From the NCBI GenBank assembly GCA_022615475.1, contig JAKEGQ010000159.1, positions 1-15,145 of the forward strand: a stretch of DNA of 15,145 nucleotides. The letters run 5' to 3'. The notes below the pieces were generated by a model, which saw only the letters and a program-made list of their open reading frames with translations, did not search any database and was not told the DNA's origin. This stretch comes from Candidatus Methylomirabilota bacterium (GTDB lineage Bacteria; Methylomirabilota; Methylomirabilia; Methylomirabilales; CSP1-5). This document shows positions 1 through 7,015 of this stretch, piece after piece (positions within the stretch are counted from its first letter, which is position 1; the number at the start of each line of letters is the position of its first letter). A program made the position numbers and the translations under genes.

Positions 1-576
1 ACGGTTCCCCTCAAATATGGAGATCGCTGCCTGGTCCATGCGGCGGCCGGGGGAGTCGGACTCCTCCTCTGCCAGATGGCCAGGCAAGCGGGCGCGCGGG
101 TCTTCGGGACCGTCTCGACCAAAGAGAAGGCGCGCCTCGCGGTCGAGGCCGGCGCCGAGGCTGTGATCCGCTACACCGATCAGGATTTCGAAACAGAAGT
201 CAAGCGGCTCACGAATGGAGAAGGGGTGCATGTGGTCTACGACTCAGTCGGCCAGATGACGTTCGAAAAGAGCCTGAACTGTCTGACGCCTCGGGGCACG
301 ATGGTCCTGTTCGGGCAGTCGAGCGGCCCGGTCCCTCCCGTTGACCTGAACGTGCTCAGCCAGAAAGGTTCCCTCTTTGTGACCCGCCCGACACTTGCCC
401 ACTACACCCGCACGCGCGAGGAGCTACTCTCGCGGGCGCGTGACCTCCTCCAGTCCGTTTCCGCCGGCACCCTCAAGCTCCGCATCGGGGCGGCCTTTCG
501 GTTGAAGGAGGCGGTCGAGGCCCACCGCCAGCTCGAGGGGAGGAAGACGACCGGCAAGGTGCTTCTCATCCCCTAG
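1..576 (+). CDS. NADPH:quinone oxidoreductase-like zinc-less MDR protein, 5'-truncated
   Basis: The reading frame is open from the first base, so the N-terminal (GroES-like) half lies outside the window and 191 codons remain. The visible part is the cofactor-binding half of a medium-chain dehydrogenase/reductase. It starts with an HAAAGGVG dinucleotide-binding loop (about residues 13-20 of the fragment) and continues with the alternating beta/alpha Rossmann segments. The stretch VYDSVG followed by FGQSSGP is typical of quinone oxidoreductases (Qor, zeta-crystallin type). The C-terminus has the usual GKxVLxP-like ending (TGKVLLIP). No zinc-binding cysteines are seen. The family uses NADPH to reduce quinones or activated alkenes in the cytosol. 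The gene converges on the kelch gene with only 30 bases between stop codons. The substrate cannot be told from sequence. Confidence 0.9.
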   Translation, partial: TVPLKYGDRCLVHAAAGGVGLLLCQMARQAGARVFGTVSTKEKARLAVEAGAEAVIRYTDQDFETEVKRLTNGEGVHVVYDSVGQMTFEKSLNCLTPRGTMVLFGQSSGPVPPVDLNVLSQKGSLFVTRPTLAHYTRTREELLSRARDLLQSVSAGTLKLRIGAAFRLKEAVEAHRQLEGRKTTGKVLLIP

Positions 577-604
577 TGCCGCGCGAGAGAGGCGTCTCGG
601 GGCA
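577..604. terminator. Stem-loop between convergent genes
   Basis: The 30 bases between the two convergent stop codons hold an inverted repeat: CGAGA (584-588) pairs with TCTCG (595-599) around a six-base loop, and an outer TGCC (577-580) pairs with GGCA (601-604) across a small bulge. There is no T-tract on either side, so it is not a textbook intrinsic terminator. Its position at a convergent junction suggests a bidirectional end-of-transcript hairpin. Confidence 0.4.
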
Positions 605-606
605 CC

Positions 607-1608
607 TCACGGTTTCGCCGGGGGCGGTGTGAAGGCCTCGTTGGCAGTGCTGCCTCTTACAGAGCCCCACTTAGGCGAACCGCCGATGACATAGATGCGT
701 CCCCCGTAGACTGCAGCTCCCAGGCCATGACGTGTACCCGGCATCGGGGTATGCGTCATCCATTGGTCGGTGTCAGGGCTGTACGACTCGGTCGCATCGA
801 GCGTGACATAGTCATCCCACTTGGCTTCCCCGCCAAAGATGTAAATTCGCCGACCGAGGACCGCGGCGGCGACACCACCTCTTTTCAAGGGCATGGGCGC
901 CTTCGTGGTCCACTGCTTTGTATTCGGATCGTAGACTTCATTGACGCCCATGCTGGTGCCCAACCCCCCCTGTCGGCCACCGATGGCATAAAAACGGCCA
1001 TCGATCGCCGCGCCAGCAAGATGGTCCCTTGGGGTGGGCATTGGGGGCAGCGCCTGCCATGTGTCGGTGACAGGATCGTATACCTCGAAGTTATTCACGG
1101 CCACCTTTCCCGCCTTCGCGCCCCCCGCGGCATAGATTTTCCCGTCAATCACTCCGACGGCAAGGCCGCCCCTCGCGGTGGGCATTGGGGCCCGCCCGCG
1201 CCAACGGTCTTGGCCGGGATCGTATTCCCAGAGCTGATTTGTCGCCGGGAATTTCCACGTCTTCAGGGTCTCCCAGCTCCAAACCCCTTTGAAGCCGCCG
1301 ATCGCATAGATCTTTCCATCAACCACCGCTGCAGCCATATGATGGCGACCTGCCGGCAATGCCGCTCTTTCTCCCCATCGGTCGGTTTGAGGGTCGTACA
1401 CCTCAACGGCACGCGACGCCACCGCCCCGTAATACTTGAAGCCGCCCATCACATAAATCTTGCCGTCAAGCTCGACGACGCTCACTTCGTCCCGGTTGCT
1501 GGACAATGGTGCCCGCCCCTCCCACTGTCCACCAGGGGCCGCCAAACCCAGTAAAGGCAAGCACAGGAGCGTCAGGCCAAAGACCAGGGTCCTTCCAACT
1601 CTTCTCAT
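607..1608 (-). CDS. Secreted six-kelch-repeat beta-propeller protein
   Basis: A 333-residue protein with a signal peptide: basic start (MRRVGR), hydrophobic core of about 17 residues, and a likely cleavage around LGLAAPG. After it come six kelch repeats, each with the x-x-GG strand (YVMGGF, YAIGGF, YAAGGA, YAIGGR, YIFGGE, YVIGGS), a following ExYDPxTDxW segment and the PMPxxR turn. Six repeats make one closed six-bladed propeller, so the protein appears complete. The start is taken at the ATG at 1608 because AGGAGG lies six bases upstream. A GTG at 1623 overlaps the stop of the upstream gene (GTGA) and would add five residues. It is probably the last gene of the minus-strand operon. Extracellular kelch propellers bind proteins or sugars; the ligand here is unknown. 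Confidence 0.88.
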   Translation of the reverse strand: MRRVGRTLVFGLTLLCLPLLGLAAPGGQWEGRAPLSSNRDEVSVVELDGKIYVMGGFKYYGAVASRAVEVYDPQTDRWGERAALPAGRHHMAAAVVDGKIYAIGGFKGVWSWETLKTWKFPATNQLWEYDPGQDRWRGRAPMPTARGGLAVGVIDGKIYAAGGAKAGKVAVNNFEVYDPVTDTWQALPPMPTPRDHLAGAAIDGRFYAIGGRQGGLGTSMGVNEVYDPNTKQWTTKAPMPLKRGGVAAAVLGRRIYIFGGEAKWDDYVTLDATESYSPDTDQWMTHTPMPGTRHGLGAAVYGGRIYVIGGSPKWGSVRGSTANEAFTPPPAKP

Positions 1609-1619
1609 GAGTCGCCTCC

Positions 1620-1814
1620 TCACTGTTCCTCTTCCTCCAGGTGCTCATAGATCACAGCACCACAAGTGGCGCACCGGTCCATAAAGCGGACCAGGATCTC
1701 GGGATCGTACTTGGCATGGGCCGAATAGTAGCCTCGGGTCACCTCCGTCCGCTCCACCTCGGTCCCACCACATGTCGGACACGGGCTCAAGTCGCGCGCC
1801 GGCCGCTCCTCCAT
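1620..1814 (-). CDS. Small two-CxxC (zinc-ribbon-like) protein, unrecognised family
   Basis: A 64-residue protein with CPTC at residues 12-15 and CATC at 48-51, the spacing of a treble-clef or zinc-ribbon fold that would bind one Zn ion. Between the pairs is a tyrosine-rich stretch (GYYSAHAKY), and the tail is very acidic (LEEEEQ). The ATG at 1814 is chosen because a GA-rich Shine-Dalgarno-like run (GGAGAGGAAG) lies just before it. The frame is also open upstream to 1865, but that part is arginine-rich antisense-like sequence. It overlaps the end of the PUA gene by 28 bases, and its stop overlaps the alternative GTG start of the kelch gene, so translation is probably coupled. I do not recognise the family. 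A nucleic-acid-binding or metal-structured adaptor is the general expectation. Confidence 0.65.
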   Translation of the reverse strand: MEERPARDLSPCPTCGGTEVERTEVTRGYYSAHAKYDPEILVRFMDRCATCGAVIYEHLEEEEQ

Positions 1815-2299
1815 TCTTCTTCCTCTCCCCTCTCGGGTCTGCCGCCCACGAGAGCGTCTACCCATGCCCGAGGGAGTTGCGACCTCAACCCGCCTTTTCC
1901 GTGCAGGGCGCAGCCGAGCATTCTTCCCTCGTAGCGCACCGCCACATACCCTCCCTCCACCGGAAAAGACCCGGACAGGACCTCACCCCGCAAGAAGGGG
2001 TCCAGATGCTCCGCGGTCAGCTCGACCACATTCTTGGCGATTGCGTCTTCGAGGAAAAACAGGGCGGCCGTCGTCGGCTTCCACTGCTCTCCCCGCCTCC
2101 GAAGAAAGGGGAGGCCCGCTGCCTCAACCTTCAACAAGGCAAGGGTCTCTTGAATGCCGGCGAGGTCCGCCATCGCCCACACCGTCTTTCCTCGGGCGAG
2201 AAATTGTAGCCCCTGCAGCGTGGAAAAGGGCACGCCGAACCGCCTGCTCCAGTATTCACAAATCGCCTGCCGTTCACTCGGGCTTACGGAGACGAGCAA
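1787..2299 (-). CDS. RsmF-type PUA-like RNA-binding domain, separate from its methyltransferase
   Basis: About 170 residues resembling the C-terminal region of RsmF-type rRNA methyltransferases. It has an N-terminal helical pre-PUA segment (ICEYWSRRFG, then GLQFLARGKTVW). A PUA-like module follows, with FLRGE, GYVAVRYEG, LGCALHG and LRSQLPRAWV; the last corresponds to the L-K-N-x-x-P-K-G-x-R signature of that domain. In most bacteria this is fused to the methyltransferase in one chain of about 450-480 residues. Here it lies in the +1 frame and overlaps the methyltransferase end by 26 bases. No ATG or GTG fits the expected domain start. A TTG at 2299 is the best candidate, and a GTG inside the domain (in FGVPF) would remove conserved residues. 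Either the gene is truly split and coupled, or a frameshift (programmed, mutational or assembly) lies near 2274-2300. Confidence 0.7.
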   Translation of the reverse strand: MLVSVSPSERQAICEYWSRRFGVPFSTLQGLQFLARGKTVWAMADLAGIQETLALLKVEAAGLPFLRRRGEQWKPTTAALFFLEDAIAKNVVELTAEHLDPFLRGEVLSGSFPVEGGYVAVRYEGRMLGCALHGKGGLRSQLPRAWVDALVGGRPERGEEEEWRSGRRAT

Positions 2300-3176
2300 T
2301 GAAGAACCCCCACGAGTCGACCAGGTGCGGATAGAATCGAGCCGCCAGTTTGAGGGAGGGGTGAAACCGGTGTCCGTTCCACGACTCGAGGCCGGGCGCA
2401 TGAGGAAAGGGGGTATCGACCGAGACGAGCTCGGCCCGTCCCTCCTCCACGGCCGGCTGAAGCACCGCTTCGTTCTCCTCTGGAGCGTAGGTGCAGGTCG
2501 AGTAGACGAGGGTGCCACCAGGCCGGAGCAGCTTGATCGCGTGACTCACCAGCATCTGTTGAAGCCGCTGCAGCCGACGACTGACCTCTGGATCCTCCGT
2601 CAGCGGCGGCCGGGCCCCGACCCGGTACGTCCCCTCAGCCGAGCACGGGGGATCGAGAAGAATCCGGTCAAAGAGCATCCGCATCGGAAAGCTCTGCCCC
2701 CGATAGCGGGTCACGACAATGCTGGTGATCCCGAGGCGGTCGTTGTGCGACCGGAGGATGCCGATCCGCCGATGGCTCACATCGTTGGCCACGATTAAGG
2801 CCTGGTTCCGCGTCAGCTGAGCTAGGTACGTCGCTTTTCCCCCCGGTGCGGCGCAGAGATCCAGGAGGCGCTCCCCCGCCTGCGGATCGAGGATCAGCGC
2901 CGGAAGCATCGATGTCAGTCCCTGGACCTGGTACCATCCCCGGAAATACTCGAGGGTGCCTCCGGGGGTTTTGGGACCGTCCCAACGAAAGGCCTCGGGG
3001 ATTTCCGCGACTGGCGCGAGCCGATAGCCTCTCTCCGCCATCCCCTGCCGGAATTTTTCCTGCTCGACCCGTAACGTATTGGCGCGAATATGGGTCGGCG
3101 GCGGGGTCTCCACGGCCTTGAGCAGCGCGGAAAAGTCAGGAACCATGTCCCGGTACCGCTCGAAGGCTGCAACCAT
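2274..3176 (-). CDS. NOL1/NOP2/Sun-family RNA (cytosine-C5) methyltransferase, RsmF-like
   Basis: A 300-residue SAM-dependent RNA m5C methyltransferase. Residues 1-40 form the RsmF-type N-terminal substrate domain (ERYRDMVPDF, HIRANTLR). The SAM-binding motif is LDLCAAPGGK at 105-114. Motif IV is DPPCS with Cys178, and motif VI is STCTY with Cys228, so both catalytic cysteines are present. It should methylate a cytosine of rRNA or tRNA in the cytosol. The ATG at 3176 begins one base after the TGA of the ribokinase gene and gives exactly the family N-terminus; the open frame extending to 3344 is shadow sequence inside ribokinase. It ends after the motif ARLRKPE without the usual PUA-like domain, which follows in another frame. 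The exact target base cannot be assigned. Confidence 0.9.
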   Translation of the reverse strand: MVAAFERYRDMVPDFSALLKAVETPPPTHIRANTLRVEQEKFRQGMAERGYRLAPVAEIPEAFRWDGPKTPGGTLEYFRGWYQVQGLTSMLPALILDPQAGERLLDLCAAPGGKATYLAQLTRNQALIVANDVSHRRIGILRSHNDRLGITSIVVTRYRGQSFPMRMLFDRILLDPPCSAEGTYRVGARPPLTEDPEVSRRLQRLQQMLVSHAIKLLRPGGTLVYSTCTYAPEENEAVLQPAVEEGRAELVSVDTPFPHAPGLESWNGHRFHPSLKLAARFYPHLVDSWGFFIARLRKPE

Positions 3177-3177
3177 A

Positions 3178-4095
3178 TCAATGCACAGCGGAGAGAAGGG
3201 TCTGGATCGCCGCCCGCTCGGGAAGCGATTCCTGGGCCCCTCGACGTGTCGTCGCCAGCGCGCCCGCCGCGTTGGCAACCGGAATGGCCTTTTCGAGGGC
3301 CTGACCCTCGGCCAATGCTGCAGCGAGTGCTCCGTTAAAGGCATCGCCCGCGCCGGTCGAATCGACCGGGCGGACGGAGAAGGCCGGGAAGTACCGTGCC
3401 CCGCCCTTCCCTACCCAGAGAGCTCCCCGGCCTCCGAGGGTAATGATCACATCCCCACAGCCCATCTCCAGGAGCCGCTCGCCCGCCTTCTCGGCTCCAT
3501 TGCGGTCCCTCACCGGCACGCCGGTCAGGCTGGAGGCCTCCAGTTCATTGGGCGTCAGGAGATCCACCGAGGAGAAATGCTCACGAGGAAGAGGGGTGGC
3601 TGGCGCGGGGTTCAGGATGGTCCGCATCCCCTTCTCTTTGGCTCTTCGAAGGGCCCAGCCGACAGTTTCGTGCGGGGTCTCCAATTGCAGGAGAAGAATC
3701 GCCCCCGAAAGCAACCGGTCCCCATGCTGAAGGTCCTCCGGAGTCAGACGGTGGTTGCAGCCGGGAACGACAACAATCTGATTCTCTCCCGACGGGTCAA
3801 CCAAGATATATGCCGTGCCTGTGTTGCATGCGGGGTCTGAGATCACGCCAGTCCCATCGATCCCCATCGTTTCTAGGTTCTTGCGGATTTCCTCGCCATA
3901 CCGGTCCTGTCCTACCTTACCGATGAAGATCACGTTCGCCCCAGCGCGTCGAGCGGCTACAGCCTGGTTTGCCCCTTTCCCCCCGAAGGAGACCAGCAGA
4001 CCTCGGCCGAAGATTGTCTCGCCCTGCTGCGGTGGTCGATCCACCTGGATGGTAAAGTCCATGTTGGCCGATCCGACGACTACGACCGCCGACAT
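3178..4095 (-). CDS. rbsK: Ribokinase
   Basis: A 305-residue PfkB-family sugar kinase. It shows the N-terminal GSANMD motif, the ribokinase signature GGKGANQA at residues 38-45, NPAPA at 162-166, TPNE at 181-184, and the C-terminal ATP/anion-hole motif STGAGDAFNG at 246-255 with catalytic Asp251. Length and motifs match ribokinases rather than fructo- or adenosine kinases. It phosphorylates D-ribose to ribose 5-phosphate with ATP. Its ATG lies inside the end of the nucleoside hydrolase gene (16-base overlap), and its stop is one base from the methyltransferase start, so all three are probably on one mRNA. The neighbour supplies its likely substrate: ribose released from nucleosides rather than imported ribose, since no Rbs transporter is visible. 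Confidence 0.93.
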   Translation of the reverse strand: MSAVVVVGSANMDFTIQVDRPPQQGETIFGRGLLVSFGGKGANQAVAARRAGANVIFIGKVGQDRYGEEIRKNLETMGIDGTGVISDPACNTGTAYILVDPSGENQIVVVPGCNHRLTPEDLQHGDRLLSGAILLLQLETPHETVGWALRRAKEKGMRTILNPAPATPLPREHFSSVDLLTPNELEASSLTGVPVRDRNGAEKAGERLLEMGCGDVIITLGGRGALWVGKGGARYFPAFSVRPVDSTGAGDAFNGALAAALAEGQALEKAIPVANAAGALATTRRGAQESLPERAAIQTLLSAVH

Positions 4096-5051
4096 AGACG
4101 TTCCACAAAGAGGCTAAGGAAGCGGTCCGCGTCCACATCAAGGGCGACCTCGACGTTGGGCTGCCTTTCGGCCCGCAGGGGACGGCGGTCCGCTACCGTC
4201 ATCCCCGTAGTGATCTCGCCACGCGTCTCTACCTGGACATAGAGCGGTTGAGTCTTCACCAGATGCGGATCGATGACGACGCCCACTGTGAGCGGGTCGT
4301 GCAGGATAATGCCGGCAAAGCCTTCCCATTCCGCAGAGAAGGCGACGAGGTGAGCGGTGCAGTCCAGCAGGAACTGGGCTGGGAGATCGGCAAGAGGCTC
4401 CATCCAGGTTCTGAGCGCTTCCCCTGAAAGCCGGACCCGCTCCGTCACATCGAGAGGGATGAGGGTGAGTGGCAGCCCTGAGCCCAACACAATCCGGGCC
4501 GCTTCGGGATCCGTGGCAATGTTGAACTCTGCCGTCGCCGAGGTATTCCCCGGGACGAGGACAGCTCCCCCCATGCTGATAATCCGGGAGATCTTCTCCA
4601 TGGTCTTGCGGTCCCGGCGGAGCGCCTGAGCGATATTGGTCAAGGGTCCAAGCGTGATCAGCGTGATCTCACCGGGATATCGACGAATAAGTTCGAGGAT
4701 CAGATCTGCCGCTCCCATCGTCGCCGGGCTGTGCAGCGGCTGGGGATATCGGGGGAGGCCGTCCGGATTCCGATGACGGAAGAGTTCTCCAAGTCCGTCT
4801 TCTCCGTGGACATCCGGGGCTGGCCGGAGTTCGCATTCGAGCGGGCGGGCTGCGCCCTGCGCGACGACAGGGCGAGGGTCTGGCTTGAGGAGCTCCAGGA
4901 TCAGGAACACATTTCTGGTGCAGTCCTCCACCCGAGTGTTGCCCGCCACCGTGGTGATCGCCTCAACCGTCACTTCTGGTGACTGCAAAGCCAGGAAGAG
5001 GGCTAGTGCATCGTCAATCCCAGGATCCGTATCGATGATGACTCGTCTCAT
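4080..5051 (-). CDS. Inosine-uridine-preferring nucleoside N-ribohydrolase
   Basis: A 323-residue IUNH-family enzyme. The Ca2+-binding aspartate cluster DTDPGIDD is at residues 7-14. The family segments TTVAGN, ITLGPLTNIA, MGGA, EFNIATDPEAA and the C-terminal HDPLTVG with its Ca2+-ligating Asp are all present, so the gene looks intact. The reaction is ribonucleoside plus water giving free base plus ribose. Overlap with the downstream ribokinase gene couples base release to capture of the ribose as ribose 5-phosphate. The ATG at 5051 is preceded by GGTGA as a modest ribosome-binding site. Base preference (purine, pyrimidine or both) cannot be read from sequence alone. No signal peptide is seen, so it acts in the cytosol. 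Confidence 0.93.
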   Translation of the reverse strand: MRRVIIDTDPGIDDALALFLALQSPEVTVEAITTVAGNTRVEDCTRNVFLILELLKPDPRPVVAQGAARPLECELRPAPDVHGEDGLGELFRHRNPDGLPRYPQPLHSPATMGAADLILELIRRYPGEITLITLGPLTNIAQALRRDRKTMEKISRIISMGGAVLVPGNTSATAEFNIATDPEAARIVLGSGLPLTLIPLDVTERVRLSGEALRTWMEPLADLPAQFLLDCTAHLVAFSAEWEGFAGIILHDPLTVGVVIDPHLVKTQPLYVQVETRGEITTGMTVADRRPLRAERQPNVEVALDVDADRFLSLFVERLCRRS

Positions 5052-5069
5052 GAGTTCACCGGTATGAGT

Positions 5070-5097
5070 GGCTGGTGGTTAGTGGTAGGTGGTTGGT
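5070..5097. repeat. Degenerate heptanucleotide tandem repeat (4 x 7 bp)
   Basis: Four back-to-back seven-base units read GGCTGGT, GGTTAGT, GGTAGGT, GGTTGGT on the plus strand (consensus ACCAACC on the minus strand). They lie in the 96-base gap between the CPBP gene and the nucleoside hydrolase gene, 19 bases upstream of the hydrolase start. The units differ from one another by one or two bases but keep the period exactly. Confidence 0.7.
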
Positions 5098-5147
5098 GAA
5101 GGACCCCATGCGGTCGAAGCACTTGCACGGCAGGAGGGAAGCGGACC

Positions 5148-6095
5148 CTACGCGGACTGTCGGGCGTCGTGCAACCGTTGCGATCGATAGCGTACCCCGA
5201 CATAGCAAAGGAAGAGTATCAGGGCGGTCCACCCAAAGAGGGCTGGCCCGATTCCCTCTTGCCCGAAAAGCCACCACCTCAGCTCTCTGTTCAAAAAGAA
5301 CCGGTCACTCTTGTCACAGAAGTTCCAGACGGAGTGCAGGCCGATGGGAAAGTACAAGCTCCCGGTCCAGATAAAAGCGTAATTGAGGACCAGGCCCATG
5401 AGGAAGAAAACCATGAGAAGGGTTAAGAGACTTTCGCCGGGGTGAGCGAGAAGCCGGAGATGCTCCTGCAATCCGCGGACGCCGACCCCCCAATCGATGG
5501 CCCCGAATCCCACTGGGACCTTGACGTCTACTGGAAGCAAGTAGGTGCCGAAGAGGAGACTGGTGAACAGTACGGACCCTGTGGTCCCAATACAACGCTG
5601 TATGGCTTGAAACATCATTCCGCGGAAGATGATCTCCTTCCAAATCCCTGCGACCGTCCCAACGACGAACATGTGAAAGAGCTTTCCAAGCAGGGGCAAC
5701 GCAGAGAGGCTTATCTCGAACCGTCGTGCCCCTACGAGAAGAGAAGCGCCAAAAATTATGACATAACCGATGAATCCCCAGAAGAACCCTCGCCACAGGA
5801 GGACCCACCAGCCGGAGTTGAAGGGTAATCCCAGGGAACTGAAAGAGGTAAGATTCATTCGCCACAAACTCACAAACAAAAATGTCATGATGACTATCTG
5901 GCTCACGATACGCCAGACCGGAGCGAAATTGTATCCCTCCGGGACCTTTGGGGCCTCAAGCAGCCGGGGCAGGCTCGGGATGAGAGAGGACAGGAAGTCG
6001 ACAAGGGGCATGGCCAAAGGGGCAAGCAGAACTGTGACCACAATGACCCCGACCACGTTCATGAGAAGGATCAGAACGCCTCTGCCCTTGTTCAT
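5148..6095 (-). CDS. CPBP/CAAX-protease-like multi-pass membrane protein with degenerate active site
   Basis: A 315-residue protein with about seven hydrophobic segments, matching the CPBP (ABI/Rce1) intramembrane protease family. The motif region is recognisable but altered. The usual EExxxR is KEIIFR at residues 153-158, so the catalytic first Glu is Lys. The usual FxxxH is FGTYL at 182-186, so the His is Leu. The third motif HxxxN is kept (His254, Asn258, in GLHSVWN). In Rce1 the first Glu and both His are needed for proteolysis, so this copy is probably not an active protease, or works differently. The start is the ATG at 6095, preceded by GGGAGA at good spacing; an earlier in-frame ATG at 6167 lacks a ribosome-binding site. 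A further basic stretch (RYRSQRLHDAR) forms the C-terminal tail. Function unknown. Confidence 0.75.
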   Translation of the reverse strand: MNKGRGVLILLMNVVGVIVVTVLLAPLAMPLVDFLSSLIPSLPRLLEAPKVPEGYNFAPVWRIVSQIVIMTFLFVSLWRMNLTSFSSLGLPFNSGWWVLLWRGFFWGFIGYVIIFGASLLVGARRFEISLSALPLLGKLFHMFVVGTVAGIWKEIIFRGMMFQAIQRCIGTTGSVLFTSLLFGTYLLPVDVKVPVGFGAIDWGVGVRGLQEHLRLLAHPGESLLTLLMVFFLMGLVLNYAFIWTGSLYFPIGLHSVWNFCDKSDRFFLNRELRWWLFGQEGIGPALFGWTALILFLCYVGVRYRSQRLHDARQSA

Positions 6096-6235
6096 CGTGT
6101 CTCCCTTGCTGGAAAAAACCGTCTCAGCTTGAAGCGTCTGACGCAAGTTGTCAAGGGAAAAATCCAATGATCGCGAACTCGACGAGCTGTACGATGATCC
6201 CTCTGAGTGTTCGATTCATCGGAAGACCGCAGGGG

Positions 6236-7012
6236 CTACGACCGGGCAAGTCGAGGGTTCAAATTGTTCATAAATTGCTTTAGCCTGGTAAAGTAATCGT
6301 CGCCTCCGACAAGGTAGGTATCATTGTGGGTGGCCCCCTGGATCAGATAGAATTCCTTGGGTGGAGAGGCCGCCTCGTACAGACGTTTCCCCATCCACAG
6401 CGGGATAATCTCGTCATGCTCGCCGTGGATGATCAACTTGGGAACTGCTACCCTCCCAATCAGTGCGAGAGAGTCGTACTTCACCGTGCCCGGCGGCAAC
6501 GGGGGGAGGAAACGAAAATAGAGGCGCATCACATCGTCGGTCGAGGTAAAAGCCGACTCGAGAACGACGCCAAGACAGGGACGCTCGACAGCCACAGCGG
6601 TTGCCAGGGCGGTTCCCAGCGATCGCCCAAAGAGGACGATGTGGTTCGGGCTGACGGCGGCGCGGGAACACAGATATCCGAAGGCCGCAAAGGCATCCCG
6701 AAATGTGCCGGCCTTCGAGATCTCCCCTTCGCTCTTGCCGTACTCCCGATAATCGAAGATAAAGGTGTTCACCCGCACACGCTCATGCAGCAGGGCGATG
6801 TTCTCGAGTCGATGGCTGATGTTCCCGGCATTGCCGTGAAACCAGAGGAGAGTGATGGGACTCTTCTGAAAGGGGACGTACCATCCGTGTAGGCGAATGC
6901 CATCGTCGGTCGTAAAGAATACCTCTTCGTAGGCGAGCCCCAGGTCGGCGGGGGTTCCGATGAGGTGGGGATCGGGAAAAAAGACCGTACCCTTTTCCCG
7001 GAAGAACACCAT
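6236..7012 (-). CDS. Alpha/beta hydrolase, BEM46/ABHD13-like
   Basis: A 258-residue serine hydrolase. The oxyanion-loop motif FHGNAGN is at residues 58-64 and FDYREYGKSEG at 86-96. The nucleophile elbow is GRSLG with Ser131, the acid is Asp200 in HGEHDE, and the catalytic His is His229 in GATHND. The triad is complete. This pattern (HGNAGN, then YRGYGxSxG, GRSLG) is that of BEM46/YfhR-like hydrolases, whose substrates are largely unknown; esterase or lipase activity is typical. Homologues usually carry an N-terminal membrane anchor, which is missing here. The ATG follows the stop of the M48 gene after one intervening codon (TAA CCC ATG) in the same frame, and no clear ribosome-binding site is seen, so translation may depend on coupling to the upstream gene. 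Confidence 0.88.
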   Translation of the reverse strand: MVFFREKGTVFFPDPHLIGTPADLGLAYEEVFFTTDDGIRLHGWYVPFQKSPITLLWFHGNAGNISHRLENIALLHERVRVNTFIFDYREYGKSEGEISKAGTFRDAFAAFGYLCSRAAVSPNHIVLFGRSLGTALATAVAVERPCLGVVLESAFTSTDDVMRLYFRFLPPLPPGTVKYDSLALIGRVAVPKLIIHGEHDEIIPLWMGKRLYEAASPPKEFYLIQGATHNDTYLVGGDDYFTRLKQFMNNLNPRLARS

Positions 7013-7015
7013 GGG

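Noticed and set aside
727..1554. Plus-strand open frame of 275 codons opposite the kelch gene
   Set aside because: Its translation is low-complexity and shows no domain, while the opposite strand encodes six clear kelch repeats; it is an antisense shadow typical of GC-rich DNA.
3079..3840. Plus-strand open frame of 253 codons opposite ribokinase
   Set aside because: Antisense shadow; ribokinase motifs on the minus strand are complete.
6126..6154. Promoter for the CPBP gene: TTGACA (minus strand, 6154-6149) with an 11-bp palindrome GCGTC-T-GACGC at 6134-6144 in its spacer
   Set aside because: The -35 is perfect, but at 17 or 18 bases' spacing the -10 would be CAAGCT or AAGCTG, too far from consensus; it could be regulatory but is not supported as a sigma-70 promoter.
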